A DNA stretch of 64,000 nt from Manis javanica (GCF_040802235.1 NC_133166.1:118620991-118684990), one strand, 5' to 3'. Positions 1 through 11,034 are shown, numbered from the stretch's first letter. Program-made: numbers and translations. The notes: a model not told the origin generated them from the letters alone.

Positions 1-177
1 ACCCATGGTCAACCACCTCCAGACTTGATGCCATGGTCAAGAGCCAAGTCCAAGATCTTCAAGGGATGTCTGTTTCGCCTCAAGTTCTATGGTGATCCCT
101 CTGGGCATTTAACAGTGGATTAAAGTGTACCTTTAGCCACCAAAAATATCATGTCCTTTGAACTTTTGCTACCCAAA

Positions 178-267
178 ATGTGGGGAGCTTGTTAGAAGTG
201 CAGAATCTCAGCAGGTTAACAAGATCCCTGGGTGATTTGCATGTACATTAAAATTTGAGAAGCACTG
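178..267. repeat. MER5-type hAT-Charlie MITE relic
   Basis: Contains the family hallmark GGGGAGCTTGTTAGAAGTGC, then AACAAGATCCCTGGGTGATT and a TTTGAGAAGCACTG end. It is a non-autonomous DNA-transposon fossil with no coding content. The exact subfamily is uncertain. Confidence 0.7.
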
Positions 268-1204
268 TTATTATATGTATTGGTGGGGAGAGGAAAAAGA
301 AAGGTATTGAAAATGTTTTTTTTTTTTAACTGTGGTCATTCCTATTTAAAAAGAAAAGGAGAAAGGTTTTACACTTCATCCTTCAGTAACTGTAGTAACC
401 AGCAAGGAAGCACAGGTAAAGGCTGCAGTCCACTGGCCACAAACTCCTAGGTATTTATGACTTCTTTTCTCTAACTCCTTGTTCTGTGGTCCACCTGCCT
501 CCTGCCTGCATCTCCTTTGGTCAGGATTCTTTGCCTGGCAGACTGACCCAGCGAGTCTCCATCATTGAGGGCTTGAGCCACTGGTAGTCCTGGCTGTGAA
601 GAATCACAGCAGATTTCTGCCCACATTGACCACTGGGAGCGATGAAACAGGAAGTATCCCAAGGGGACCCTGGGGTCTACCCATAACATAGCCTCCTGTG
701 TGTATGTGATGAAGTTCTCAGAAGGGCCAGGGGCCAGTCCCAGTTTCCAATTCAGTGGAACCATTATTGTGCCTCCCGATGGAAATATTCCTCCCTTCAG
801 TTCCAGAACCACCAGCCAATCAAAACCCAGAGTTGCCTGAACAGGAAGCAGACAACAGACATTTTGATACTGGGGAGACTCACCATCATCACCTCCACCC
901 TTAGTTCTGAGACCCTTTGGAAGAAGTATACCATAATGGGTGTCTGGTTCAGAGCGCAGATTCCCTGGAGGCCTGACCTGGTCCAGCTACCAGGCTGCAC
1001 CCTCTGTGCTCCAAAACAATGCTTGCCCTTCCCTCTGAGTGCCTTCAGGCCTGATTCTGACAGTCTGGCCAGGTGTCTTTGAAGACAGCCACCGGCATTG
1101 TGAGCAGCCTGGAGCTGGGGAGGAGGACAAGAGCGAGGTGCCAGAATGGGCGATGAGCCATTGACTGGTCCTGGTCCGGCTGCCAGGCTGTGTTCCCTCA
1201 GTTC
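268..1204. other. Intergenic, nothing recognised
   Basis: A T9-10 run lies near 315. Otherwise this is mixed-composition sequence with no repeat family, RNA gene or coding exon that I can name. Open frames are short and unrelated to known domains. Confidence 0.5.
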
Positions 1205-1362
1205 AGTGCCAAATTCCCACTCTGGCCTCAGTTTCCCTCTGGGTCCCAGTAGGGATAATAATATGGCTCCTCCTCCCAGGGGGCTGTGCAGATTAACTAA
1301 TTAATGAGTGTGACATCGTCTGCTTCCACAAAGGGGCTGATTAAATGCTGAGTGTTGTTATT
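1205..1362 (+). repeat. MIR SINE relic
   Basis: Contains the MIR core 'CTCAGTTTCCCTCTG', then GGATAATAATATGG and the 3' part ending GCTGATTAAATGCTGAGTG. It is a tRNA-derived SINE fossil in sense orientation. Confidence 0.7.
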
Positions 1363-2987
1363 AGAGCGATGGAGGGTGTGTGACAGGCAGAGTCAACTGG
1401 AGACAGATCTGCTCCCCTCGCCTCCTTCCCACCCCCTTTCTCCGTCTGCCCCACACTCTGCAAGCTGAACATCTTGCAAGACAAAACCAAGACGATTTTT
1501 GGCTCCCCAAAGACAATGTATAACTTTTGCACGTCGCCCCTGTACTGGAATGTGAGTCATGGCCGAGCTTCATAGCATAATCTGTCCCTAACAGCTGGCA
1601 CAGCTGTGCCCTACCCCAGAGTCAGCTCCCAACAGCTGCAGAATGGGATGGTGTGGCCAGTGATTGCATCAGGTAGAGCTGCCTGCAGAAAGACAACTGC
1701 AGATCCTTGAGCTGGCACTACCGCCTGACTGCAGGGCTCTGTGGTCCCAGGGATTGAGTGACTAACTGTCTTTCCTCACAGTCTGAGGGAGGGACAGCCA
1801 ATGGGAACACTGGCTTAAGGTTTGGGGCATCAAAAGCATGCAGGGTCTTAAAGTGCAAAGTATCTGCTCATGGCCACAGGAGATCCAATGACTGTATTTT
1901 AGCTTAGATGCAAGGTATAGGATAACTGGATGAAATCACAGTTCTGGGCATGGTGACTTCAACCCAGCTTGTTCCCAGATGAGAAAGTCCAGAGAGGCCC
2001 CGCCAGTGAGACAGTGAACGTGCCTTTTCCAGTAGCCTGTGTGAGATCATTGCCCACCTCCAGACGCTGGGTGCCCCGTCCCTGAGTGTTGTAGGGTGCT
2101 GGCTCCCACCGTGAGTCCTGGTACGCAAGATGGGTTGGGTGGGCAGGAATCACTCAGTCCCGCTACCAGGTAAATAAGTCTGCATCTGACAACCAAGGGG
2201 AGTGTTGTTTACCCAAATAGCACAGACTCAGCCTGCCTGGGGAGGTGAGAGAAAAGCTCTGGAGGCTGAGCTGTCAGACTCCCACAGGGAGAGAAATGAG
2301 CCAATTGTGAGGTCTAAGAAATGCATGTGAATTGGGGCCTGGGGCACCTGGAACCTGCTTTGGATCACCCAGGGCATCTCTTGGTAACGTTTCAGCTCTT
2401 ATTTCCTCTGAAAACACCTGCTCTCCCTGCTTGCTTGCTTCTCCTGCTCTGACACACAGGAATACAGTGGGATATGCTGAGGGCCTGTGCAAGAAACAAA
2501 TTGTTCTCTCTCACCAGAGTGAGGCCTACCAGCCCATACCTTTTACCTGTGTAAGCGCAATTTGCAGAGTCTTGACATATCTATATGGTGATGGAGTGGT
2601 AACGGGTGGAGATGCTGGAAGAAGTGATAATAACGGTAGTTTGGGTAGGAAAAGGAGGAGGACAGATGGCTTCCAAGGGCAAGTGCTGGGAGGTCTTTCC
2701 ATTCCTGCTTCATCCTCCATTCACTTGGGTATCATGAGCATTTTCACTATAATGCCCAGAGGATTAGGGGATCCTTGCATCTCATTAAGCCAGCCTATTT
2801 GTAAGTGTCTGTTCCCTAATGGGTATTGTAGTAACTAGTTTTTCTCCTTGGGGCATTGGGGAGCTACAGGATTGTAAACACAGATGTCTCTGGGGAAAGC
2901 TGGCATGCTTATTGACTAGTGCAATTCATCTGCATTTTCTGGACAGCAGTAACAAGAGCAGAGGGTCTGTCCTCTTGAGGGTGTTCA
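1363..2987. other. Intergenic, nothing recognised
   Basis: No repeat consensus, RNA gene or exon could be assigned. A stop-free frame of 168 codons (2332-2838, +) has no domain signal or codon pattern that would suggest a gene. Confidence 0.5.
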
Positions 2988-3176
2988 TCTGTCCACCCAT
3001 TCATTCTTCCACCTGCTTCATCACCTATTCCATCCACCCAGCCATTCATCCACTCACCCATCCTTCCACCCAGTCTGTCCATTAACCTGCTCCTCCATCC
3101 ATCTACCCATTCTCCTACTCCCCTACACATTCATCCACCCATCCAACCATCCATCCATCCATCCATCCATCCAACT
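2988..3176 (+). repeat. Degenerate (TCCA)n microsatellite
   Basis: Degenerate TCCA/CCAT/TCCACC units end in a pure run of ATCC near 3147-3173. The pure 3' core suggests it is still expanding, while the 5' part has decayed. Confidence 0.9.
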
Positions 3177-3184
3177 ATATCCTA

Positions 3185-3404
3185 ATTCAAGTGCTATTGC
3201 TTCTCCCTCCTAAATGTCTTTGAAACTGTCCACTTCTGTCTGTTTCCACCCAAGTCCAGGGCCCCTTTGTCTCTTTTCAGGGTAACTGCACTAGGTTTCT
3301 ACCTGCCCTCACTTCTCGTCTATTTTCCACCCAACAGATAGAGTGACCTTTTATAAATGAACATTATATTATGTCATGTCACTGCTTAAAGCCTTGCTGT
3401 GGGT
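3185..3404 (+). repeat. L2 LINE relic
   Basis: Resembles the L2 segment that includes 'ATGTCACTGCTTAAAGCCTT', preceded by an AGAGTGACCTTTTATAAATG-like stretch. Sense orientation, heavily diverged. Confidence 0.55.
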
Positions 3405-3888
3405 TTTTAACCCTCTTGAAATACAGACCCAGGTTGTTTTCAGGTATACAGTAAAGTGCACAGCTTGATGAATCTCCTACATATGCATATACCTGTGGCC
3501 ACACCCACGTGAAGATACAGAATATTTCCAGTTCTTTGTACTTTCCGCAGTCAACATCCACACCCCAGAAGTAATTACTACTCAGATTTTTATGCCATTG
3601 ATTAGTTTTGTCTAATCATGAACTTCCTATAGATGGAATCATAGAGAATGTACTCTTTTGGGTCTGGGTTCTTTTGCTCACCATTATGTTTGTGAGATTC
3701 ATCCATGTTATTGTGTGTATCAGTAGTTCATTCTTCTTTACTGCTGTATAGTCTATCATTAGATGAATATACCATAACTTGTTATTCTGCTATTGATGGA
3801 TATGTAGTTTTGTCTAGTTTGGGGCACAAATGAATAAGGCTGCTATGAACACTCTCGTACAAGTCTTTTGGTGGCCATTGTGCCTCTT
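3405..3888 (-). repeat. L1M LINE 3' region, antisense (left part)
   Basis: Shows the antisense L1M landmarks: GATTAGTTTTGTCTAATC, ATGGAATCATAGAGAATGTA, GTGAGATTCATCCATGTTAT and AATAAGGCTGCTATGAACAC. The element is interrupted by the MaLR LTR that follows and resumes at 4388. Confidence 0.75.
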
Positions 3889-4387
3889 TCTGGTGGGTGG
3901 GCAGAATAACAATCCTCCAGTGATGTCTACATCCTAATCCTCAGAACCTGTGAATATGTTAGGTTAACATGGCAAAGGGAAATTAAGGTTGCAGATGGAA
4001 TTAAGGTTGCTAAGCAGCTGACTTTGAGATGGGGAGATTATCTTGGATTATCTTGCTGGGCCCAATGTAATCACAAGGGTTTTTATAAGTAGAAGAGGGA
4101 AGCTGAGGGAGAGAACCATAGAGTTGGCAGTGTGAGAAAGACTCAACCAACCATTGCTAGATTTGAGGAAGAGCCAGTGAATGTGGGCAGCCTCTAGCAG
4201 CTGGAAAAGGCAGAGAAACAGATTATACCCTAACACCTCCAGAAGGACGCAGCCCGCTGACACCTTGAGTTTAATCCAATGAGACCCATTTTGGACTTCT
4301 GACCTACAAAACGATAAAATAATACGTTTGTTTTAAGTCACCAAGTTTGTGGCAATCTGTTGCAGCAGCAATAAGAAACTAATACAG
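3889..4387 (+). repeat. MLT1-type MaLR LTR inserted in L1M
   Basis: Typical MLT1 blocks appear in order: GAACCTGTGAATATGTTAGG, GGGAGATTATCTTGGATTAT, GGGCCCAATGTAATCACAAG, GGCAGCCTCTAGCAGCTGGA, TTTTGGACTTCTGACCTACA and AGAAACTAATACAG. This is a solo LTR of the ERVL-MaLR group with no internal sequence. Its position inside L1M shows that it is younger than that L1. Confidence 0.8.
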
Positions 4388-4440
4388 ATAGATGCTTAGG
4401 AATGGGATTGCTGGATCATAGGATACTCCAAAGGCTCAAA
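4388..4440 (-). repeat. L1M LINE, antisense (right part)
   Basis: Continuation of the interrupted L1M: 'GGAATGGGATTGCTGGATCA' is the stretch that follows the 'AACACTCTCGTACAAGTC' block in antisense L1 copies. Confidence 0.65.
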
Positions 4441-4479
4441 TTCTGCTTATGGTCACCACCCAGCATGTCTGGCCCTGCC

Positions 4480-4893
4480 AAGGTGACCACCTCCATTTCA
4501 GGTCACTCTCTGCTCTGCCCTCCACCTTCCAGTTACATCAGCCACATCAGCCACACTGTTCCTCAGAGGTCTTCTCTGCATGTACTGTTCCTTCTGCAGA
4601 ATGACCTTTCCCTCTCCCTCCTCTTTAGGTATCAGTCCTGAGGATACTTTGCCAAGGAAGGAGGTCAGTCTCCTTAACTGATGTGTTCCCCAAATACTCT
4701 CTTCTTTTCCACCAGGGCACTTGTCAAGGTTTGCAATGACATACTCATTTGAATGGTTGAGTCTCTTCCCAGACACCCCCATGCACACCACATGGGCAGG
4801 GACTGGGTCAACATTGCATCCTCAGCACCTAGCCGCAGTGCCTGGCACATAGTAGGCCCACAGCAGTGACCTGCTCAATGTTGAGTGACTCTT
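4480..4893 (+). repeat. L2 LINE 3' end
   Basis: Ends with the L2 3' signature CAGTGCCTGGCACATAGTAG and a decayed terminal TGAGTGA. Upstream it carries the CATGTACTGTTCCTTCTGC segment. A 10-bp tandem duplication (CATCAGCCA) occurs near 4537-4556. Confidence 0.75.
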
Positions 4894-5227
4894 TCTGTTT
4901 GATGGGGGTGGGGAGTGGGGCACTGTAGGCTGGATGCAGGGAGCACGTCAGAGAGAGTGAGGAGAGGAGGAGGGAAGGAAGGGAGAAGACAGGAGGAGAC
5001 AGAGGAGGGAGAAGCACCCACCCAGAGATCACCATGGCCACATTCTGCCCTCGGCTTCATCTCATTGCACTGGCATCCCCAGGGCAAGAAGACTCTTGAA
5101 AACCGTTCATGTTGTTCCAACTCACAGGAGGGAAATGCTGGTCTCTTAGTGAGAAAGGCCCCGTCTTCCCTTACAGACAGCTCAGTGCCTTTCCAGGGAC
5201 CTGTGACTCATGCCTACTGCCTTGGAA
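4894..5227. other. Intergenic with purine-rich tract
   Basis: A run of about 60 bases of AG-rich sequence (4955-5015, GGAGGAGGGAAGGAAGGGAG-like) may adopt unusual duplex structure. Nothing else recognised. Confidence 0.5.
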
Positions 5228-5350
5228 ACAGTCGGCCCCTGAGGCGGGAGGGATTTTATAAGTAAAAATGGTGAGGTGACCAAGACTCAGAGACAGGCAA
5301 TGAGCTGCCCAAGGCCCCCCAACATGTTAATCAGAGCTGGGACCTGAAAC
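5228..5350 (-). repeat. MIR relic
   Basis: Antisense MIR pattern: GACTCAGAGACAGGCAATGAGCTGCCCAAGG followed by CAGAGCTGGGACCTGAA. Diverged. Confidence 0.55.
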
Positions 5351-5390
5351 TGTTGCTCTTGACGTACGGCTCAGTGGTGGGTTGGGGCAG

Positions 5391-5578
5391 GGTTGCCTGA
5401 TTTAGCAAATACAAAACCGGGCTGCCCAGTGAAATTTGAATTTCAGATGAATGGCAAATGATTTTTTAGAGTAAGTCCCAAATACTGCATAGAACAAGGG
5501 CACACTAAAGAATTGTCATTGCCCTTCATCTGCAATTCAGATTTCACTGGGCATCCTGTGTTTTATCTGGCAATGCCA
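5391..5578. mobile_element. Palindromic MITE with long terminal inverted repeats
   Basis: Left arm 5391-5475 and right arm 5508-5578 are imperfect reverse complements, roughly 85 percent over the inner 40 bases (GCCCAGTGAAATTTGAATTT pairs with the segment around 5525-5553). The ends GGTTGCCTGATTTAGCAAAT and TTATCTGGCAATGCC correspond. It could fold into a long hairpin. It looks like a non-autonomous DNA transposon of a mammal-wide family whose name I do not recall with certainty. Confidence 0.75.
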
Positions 5579-5794
5579 GGTAGGGGTGAGGTAGAACTGT
5601 GGGTGGGGAGATTGATCTCTGCTTCACTATCGAGCAGGACTTTCTGGGGGCACGTCAGCCCTGTGGTGTCCAGAGCACACAGCCTATCCATCCGCTGGAC
5701 AGAGCTGGCCACCCTCTGATTCTCTGGCCTCCTTGAATCACCCTCCTCAGCCTCTGAGCAGACCCCAGCCTTCTGCAAGGCCACCGACTCTCCA

Positions 5795-5937
5795 CTTTGT
5801 ACATTAGAATCATCTGCCCAGGCTGCGCCCCCGGCCAATTCCACCAGGGTCTCTGGGGCTTAGACTCAGGCATCAGGAGTGCTTAAAGCTCCCCAGGCAA
5901 TTCCAGCTCACGGTGGAGTTTGAGAACCATGGTGCTG
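5795..5937. repeat. MER5A hAT-Charlie MITE
   Basis: Has the MER5A blocks GTACATTAGAATCATCTG, CCAGGGTCTCTGGGGCTTAG, GCTCCCCAGGCAATTCCA and the GTTTGAGAACCATGG end. Confidence 0.8.
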
Positions 5938-6359
5938 GCATGACCCGCTAAGTCCCATTAGTTCTGCCTTCGCCTCCCGGAAGAGCCGTGAGTACCTCTG
6001 CTGCCTCGGTGCTCCCTTTGCAAACCCCCCGCCGCAGGCGCTTTCTGCCCTTGGCAACTCTCAGCTCTTTGTGGTTAATTCTGAGGAGTTTCAGCTTCAG
6101 AGAGTGCCAGTTCTTTCTCTCCCCAGACTCATCAGGAAAGCAGGGCTGGGAGCCCGCATCTGGGGTCCCTGGGCCCCTGATGTACTGACCACAGGTGATG
6201 GGATCTGAGGCACTCTGGGGAGCCAGCTGGGGTTCCAGGGTAAAGGCCAGGCAGAGACAGGTTGTTACGTGCACTAGTTCTTTGTTCTTTGGGCCCAGTC
6301 CTCAGGCGGCGTAGCATCTGTTGGCTGTGGGTCTCTGTAGTGTCCCGCTGTACCTCTCC
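5938..6359. other. Intergenic, nothing recognised
   Basis: Moderately GC-rich, with a small CpG cluster around 5965-6045. No repeat consensus or exon could be assigned. Confidence 0.45.
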
Positions 6360-6500
6360 CCCACAACCTGCAGTGTACTTGTGATTACTCTGTGTCGGTC
6401 CCAGTAGATTCAACCCCAGGAAGGCAGGGGACAGGTCTGCTTCTGTGTCCCCACAGCTTGGCTGGTGGCTGGAGCAGGGGCTCAATTAATGTTTGTATGG
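6360..6500 (+). repeat. Probable L2 3' end fragment
   Basis: 'GGAAGGCAGGGGACAGGTCTG...CCCCACAGCTTGG...GGGGCTCAATTAATGTTTGT' parallels the L2 terminus (gggcagggact...ccccagc...gctcaataaatgtttgt). Confidence 0.5.
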
Positions 6501-6554
6501 TTTGTAGATGAACTTTAGTAATCATGAACTCCAGCCCTGTCCTTGTACATATAA

Positions 6555-6665
6555 ACAAACAGGCACAGAGAGGGGACAGGACCTGCCCCACATTGCACAG
6601 CATGGTGGAGGACTGAATCCAAGGCTCTGATTCCCATTTCAGGGCTCTTTCCACTGAGTACCACT
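6555..6665 (-). repeat. MIR relic
   Basis: Antisense MIR features: AACAGGCACAGAGAGGGGAC, TGCCCCACATTGCACAGCAT, GGACTGAATCCAAGGCTCTG. Confidence 0.6.
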
Positions 6666-7109
6666 GGGGCCCCAGACCTCTCAGGCCTGCTCTGAGTCTT
6701 CATTTCTCCTCTCTTTAAGATTACATCCCCCTCCCCCTACCCCGCAAATTGTGACTTACACTCACATACACTCTCTCTCTCTTCCCAAGGCTTCCCTTTC
6801 TGGGAAGGGTCAGGGTGACCCTGGCAGTGGGTGGGGAGACAGGCAGGGACTGGAGGAGGGCTATGTTCTGCGGGAGACGCCGGAAGTCCCTCCAGTCAGA
6901 AGCCTCCTCTACCAGACTTCTGGGTGAATAACCGCTGCAGGGTAGGGAGGCAGCCGGGCTTGCATTCTGACGGGCCTCACAGAGTGGATGTTGCTCTCTC
7001 TCCTGCCCCTCTTATGCCTGATGGACTGTACTGCCCCCAAGCTCCCAGAGCCTGCTTCTCCCCAGGCCTCTCATGAAGCTGGAAGGTGCACAAACAGCAT
7101 TTGAAGCCA
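6666..7109. other. Intergenic with short (TC)n
   Basis: A short CTCTCTCTCTC run occurs near 6767-6781. The remainder is mixed sequence with no assigned element. Confidence 0.5.
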
Positions 7110-7275
7110 AGCTGAGCTATCTCTGAAGTCTAAACCCTACCTTTCCTGGCTGTGAGATCCTCTTTAAGGCTCAGTTTCCTAGTTGGGAAAATGGGTCTAA
7201 TAATACCACCTGGTGGGATGGTAGTAAGGCCTCCAGGCATGGCGTCTGGCCCAGAGTAGGTGCTGAGCCACTGTC
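7110..7275 (+). repeat. MIR relic
   Basis: Sense MIR: GCTGTGAGATCCTCTTTAAGG, CTCAGTTTCCTAGTTGGGAA, AATGGGTCTAATAATACCAC, and the 3' GGCCCAGAGTAGGTGCTGAG. Confidence 0.75.
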
Positions 7276-7686
7276 CTTTCTCTGAGCTTTTGGCCTGGAG
7301 TTTTGGCGACACTCTAATGTAAATGTGAGCATAGTTAGCAAAAACTCAAGGCTGAGCCCCGGATTGGACAAACTGATGCCACCCATTCCTTCCTGAGGTG
7401 TGAGTCAGAAGGTGGTCTTTTCGGCAAGTTCATGAATGACAATGACTTCTTAATGGGCTCCCAAGGGCCCCAGCAACTTTGAGAGACTCCCCTGCCTTTT
7501 GAAGTCCACACCAGGATGTGTAAGCAAGCATTTGCCCCACGGGGCACTGGAGGTGGCTCTGCAATGGGTCTCACTGGGAACACAGATATCAGGGGGCGCA
7601 GAGCCAGACAGGCTGCCAGGGGCAGGCCAAATCTGGAAACCGAAGGACTGGCCTTGGATCTCAGACACCCTTTTCTTAGCAGTGTT

Positions 7687-7775
7687 TTTTTTTTTTTATT
7701 TGTGTGTGTGTGATAAAATATACATAACATAAAATTAACCATTTCAACCACTTTTAAATGTGTAGCCAGTTGGTC
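7687..7775 (-). repeat. L1M fragment with (T)n and (GT)n
   Basis: A T13-14 run and a short GTGTGTGTG run precede GATAAAATATACATAACATAAAATTAACCATTTCAACC, which is a well-known antisense L1M segment. Confidence 0.6.
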
Positions 7776-7838
7776 AGAAGTACAGGTGACAGTCTGGGTT
7801 TGCAACTGGTGTCTGCAACAGGGGCAGTCTTGTGGGAC

Positions 7839-7882
7839 TGAGCCCTTAACCTTTGGAATCTGAGCCCTTAACCTTTGGAATC
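7839..7882 (+). repeat. 22-bp perfect tandem duplication
   Basis: A 22-base unit starting TGAGCCCTTAACC and ending TTTGGAATC occurs twice head to tail without a mismatch (7839-7860, 7861-7882). It is not part of a known repeat family. Confidence 0.95.
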
Positions 7883-8221
7883 CAGGTAGATGGTGTCAGA
7901 ATTCTTGGACACCCTGCTGGTATCCAAGAACTGCTTGTTGGTGTTGGAAAGCCACGCACACACAAACACATGTTGGGATTGGGTCCAGGGACCTAAAACA
8001 GCATAGTATTAGGACCACCCAGTCAAAGCCTTTCTTCAGGACGCATTCCAACAGGGAGCAGGGACATGGATCAGGATTGTTGTGGGGCCCCCAGTAGTGA
8101 GCTTTGGAGCCTGGAGGATGTGTGGCTGATGCATCAACTGCCCCTGCTGTGCCTTTTCCTAGTTCCCACCTGTGCCCCTAACCCGGCATTGTCTGTAGGT
8201 TCCCCAAGCCTGGGAGCTGGA
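7883..8221. other. Intergenic, nothing recognised
   Basis: A short CACACACAAACACA stretch lies near 7954-7969. No other element or exon is supported. Confidence 0.5.
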
Positions 8222-8400
8222 AAGCATTTGGTTTCCACATATGTAATGTTTTCCAAATATATGTGGATGCCATTATGATTAATAACATTCAGATTCACCA
8301 AAAGCTTTTCTGAATTCACAGTGGTCTTTTGTGATGTTTTCCCAGCCAATGAATACTCAAAAATACAGCTATTAACAAACGGGATGGGAATACCTGAAAC
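8222..8400. other. AT-rich unique segment with small hairpin
   Basis: TCCACATAT (8234-8242) and ATATGTGGA (8259-8267) form a 9-bp perfect inverted repeat with a 16-base loop. The segment contains ATTAATAACATTC and other homeodomain-like AT motifs and does not resemble a repeat I know. It could be conserved noncoding DNA. Confidence 0.4.
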
Positions 8401-9384
8401 TTGAAATGTAAGAGTTCAGAAAACAAGTGTTCAGAATGGGCCCTGGAGGTAAGCTCATTTGGCCATTTTGGGGTTTCCAAAATGGGGGGAATGCTTAAAT
8501 ATCCTACCTCCCTGGAGTCACCCTTCCCTGAAAGATCCGGTTCAAATGGCTTATGTCCCTCTTCTTTGCCCTGGGGAACTCTAGCATCTTCTCAACATCT
8601 CTGAGAATCTCCGAGGGTTGCTCTCCTGTTACTGCTTAGTCCAGATCCCTACAGCCCCCACTCCCCACTTGCTAACTGCTATTTCCCTCCACAGTACTTT
8701 GCCAAGCACAGCCTGGCCCATGCTGATGGGTGACCAGCAGGACACCAAGAGCCAGACTGCCAGGGCTCAAAGCCCACTTCTGCTGTGAGCTGAGTGACCC
8801 TGGACAAAGTACTCTCTCTCCCTGGCTTGGTTTATTCATAATAAACTGAGGACAAGAGGCAAGCCCTTCCTCTTCAGGCTGGCGGCAGATCACGTAAGTT
8901 GTTGTGGATAACACATTAGTGCCTGGCAGTTAGGGGACATGAGCCACCATTTTTATTTATCCTCCCACCAAGCACTATGGTGTGTAACTCATTTGATGAA
9001 TGGTTTGGGGGTAGAGGAAGGGGATCACAGCCCAGCATCAGAACCACGGACCTCACCACGTCTAGCATCTTTTCTGTCTGCAGCATAGAAAATGTCTCAC
9101 CAGCCAGTCATCTCCTCCAGCTGGGGACTTGATGCCATTTCTGGGTACCTGCTCACTACCCCTTCCCTGGACCCCCACCCCACATCCCAGTTCCACAGCC
9201 TTCCAACCCCCTCTCAGCTACCAGTAGAAGATGCAAAGTTGATTTTGCAGGGCATCTATGTTTTGATCTCTATTGCTGTCATTATGGAAGAGGCTGTAAC
9301 ACAATTGCTCAGTGAGGCTAAGACTGCCCCCTCGGAGGAGCCTGGGAATCTGTATGGGCATTTTTCTGTGTTGCAATAGGGACG
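8401..9384. other. Intergenic, nothing recognised
   Basis: Mixed composition. Short open frames have no recognisable homology. Confidence 0.45.
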
Positions 9385-9420
9385 TGTGTGTATGTGTGTT
9401 TATATATAAACATGAGTACC
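9385..9420 (+). repeat. Short (GT)/(TA) low-complexity tract
   Basis: GTGTGTGTATGTGTGTTTATATATAAAC, an interrupted purine-pyrimidine alternation. Confidence 0.75.
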
Positions 9421-9639
9421 TTTTGTATGCTTTTGATATACACAGAATTTTCTAGGAACACAACTATTATGTACACCGCAAGAGAAGATTATCCTTTGTT
9501 GTGCTCGGAATTTTGCCAAGGCTTGTTGCCCATTTCACATCACCAGGAACAACACCCTCTCGGCGTCTGAGTCACCACCAGGACCACCTGGGTCCATCTG
9601 CCTCCGTGGCGGTTGTGTTCCCAGTGATCCCACCTCTAG

Positions 9640-9990
9640 GGGCGCATGTCAGGTCACGGCATCCCATCTCCTGCTGAGCTGGCTTGGCAATTTTCACCCC
9701 AAAGTTATTTTATTATAAACGACTTTCCTTTTCTTTCTCCTTCATATCGTGGTTAGGAGATTACATTGATTTTTTTTTTAAACATGTGTGTTTATTTGTG
9801 AATTTCATTTCAGCTTGGCAAAGAGGACAGAACAAAATATTTGCCATCCCAAGGGGGCTCAGGTCTGGCAGGGTTGCCAGCCATCTTTGCATAATTTAAG
9901 AGACCCATCGCTGAGCTCTCGCCAGCAGGAGTGATTTATTTCTGAAATGAAGTTCTCAGATGTAGAGGCTGCTGCCATTATTTATGCTTT
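9640..9990. promoter_or_regulatory. Candidate conserved noncoding segment
   Basis: An AT-rich, non-repetitive stretch carries several factor-like motifs: TTATTTTATTATAAAC, TTTGCATAATTT (octamer-like), GTGATTTATTTCTGAAATG and CCATTATTTATGC. This composition is typical of developmental enhancers, but nothing here is decisive without alignment. Confidence 0.3.
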
Positions 9991-10254
9991 CCCTCTTCCC
10001 CGTGAGTGTTCTGGGTTAACACCCCCTCTGCTGATATCTTGGCTCCCAGGCCACTTCCTCCTTGACTCCTCACAGAGTGGCCTCAAGTGGTGCTCCCAAC
10101 ACACCAGGATGACTGTGCCACATCTCAACTTAAACCTTTCTGTGGCCCCACAACCCCCCTGGTTTAAGCGAGAGTCCCTCGGCCTAGACTTCAGGGCCCC
10201 CCTTGAGCCACCCACAGGGCCCGGCTTCCTCTCAGCCCAGCCCACCCCTCCCAT

Positions 10255-10380
10255 TTTGCTGTCCAGCCTCTGTGCCTTTGCCTGGGCTGCTTCCTCTGTC
10301 TGGATACCCAGTCCGCACCCTCACCCTCACCTCTACCTCTGGGTGTGCCTAGGGACTTCTCTTCAGCAGAAACTCAGTCC
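10255..10380 (+). repeat. L2 fragment
   Basis: Carries the L2 hallmark 'CTCTGTGCCTTTGCCTGGGC' followed by 'TGCTTCCTCTGTCTGGA', the stretch that precedes the conserved L2 3' end. Upstream sequence from about 10010 may be a more decayed part of the same element. Confidence 0.7.
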
Positions 10381-11034
10381 TGATGTTCCCCCTCTAGAAG
10401 GTCGGTTTCCGCTGGGGCCTGGAGCTGAGCAGGGGAGCAGAGGCCACCGTGGGAGGGAGAGCAAGATGGTAGGTTTTAGAGAGTCTGGTAAAGACCATCC
10501 CTCTTCCCCATCCTCGTTTGGAAGCAACCAAGACACACAACAATAAGACAGGGATCAAACTGTCTCCCTCTGGCCGTGACTTCAGCTCAGTGGCCAAGAG
10601 GGCTTCCTACTACGCCACCCTTAAACTTGACATTCATGCACCAAAACCCACCCAGTCCTGGGTCCAAGCAGAGATGTGGGAGGCTCCTGGCCTCTAGCTA
10701 GGAGCAGGCCTGCAAGGGCTTCCGAAAGAGACGGGGCTGGGCTGAGTGTGCCCAAGAGCGCCTCCCAAAGCCGGTCATCAGATAAGTCACTTTGCTGCGG
10801 GGAAGAAGGAAGCAGTGAGCGCCGGGAGAGGCTGGAGCGTCACTGGAGTTCAGTGGACTCTCTTCCACGAGGAAATGTGATGGGAGGGAGGGAGAAAAGC
10901 CGTGGCCCAAGAAGCCAGGGACCAGGTCATGTTGATGGTGGGTCCCAGATGGGCCAGAGCTGGGGGAGGAGGCTGAGGCCAGAGGAGCCCGGCAGTTAGG
11001 GACCGTGCAGAGAACCTCTCTTCTTTAAAACAAC
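10381..11034. other. Intergenic, GC-rich, nothing recognised
   Basis: Contains a few CpGs around 10720-10830 but no repeat or exon that I can support. Confidence 0.45.

Noticed and set aside
2988-3176. (TCCA)n tract as a CRISPR-like array
   Set aside because: Four-base units without spacers; a plain eukaryotic microsatellite.
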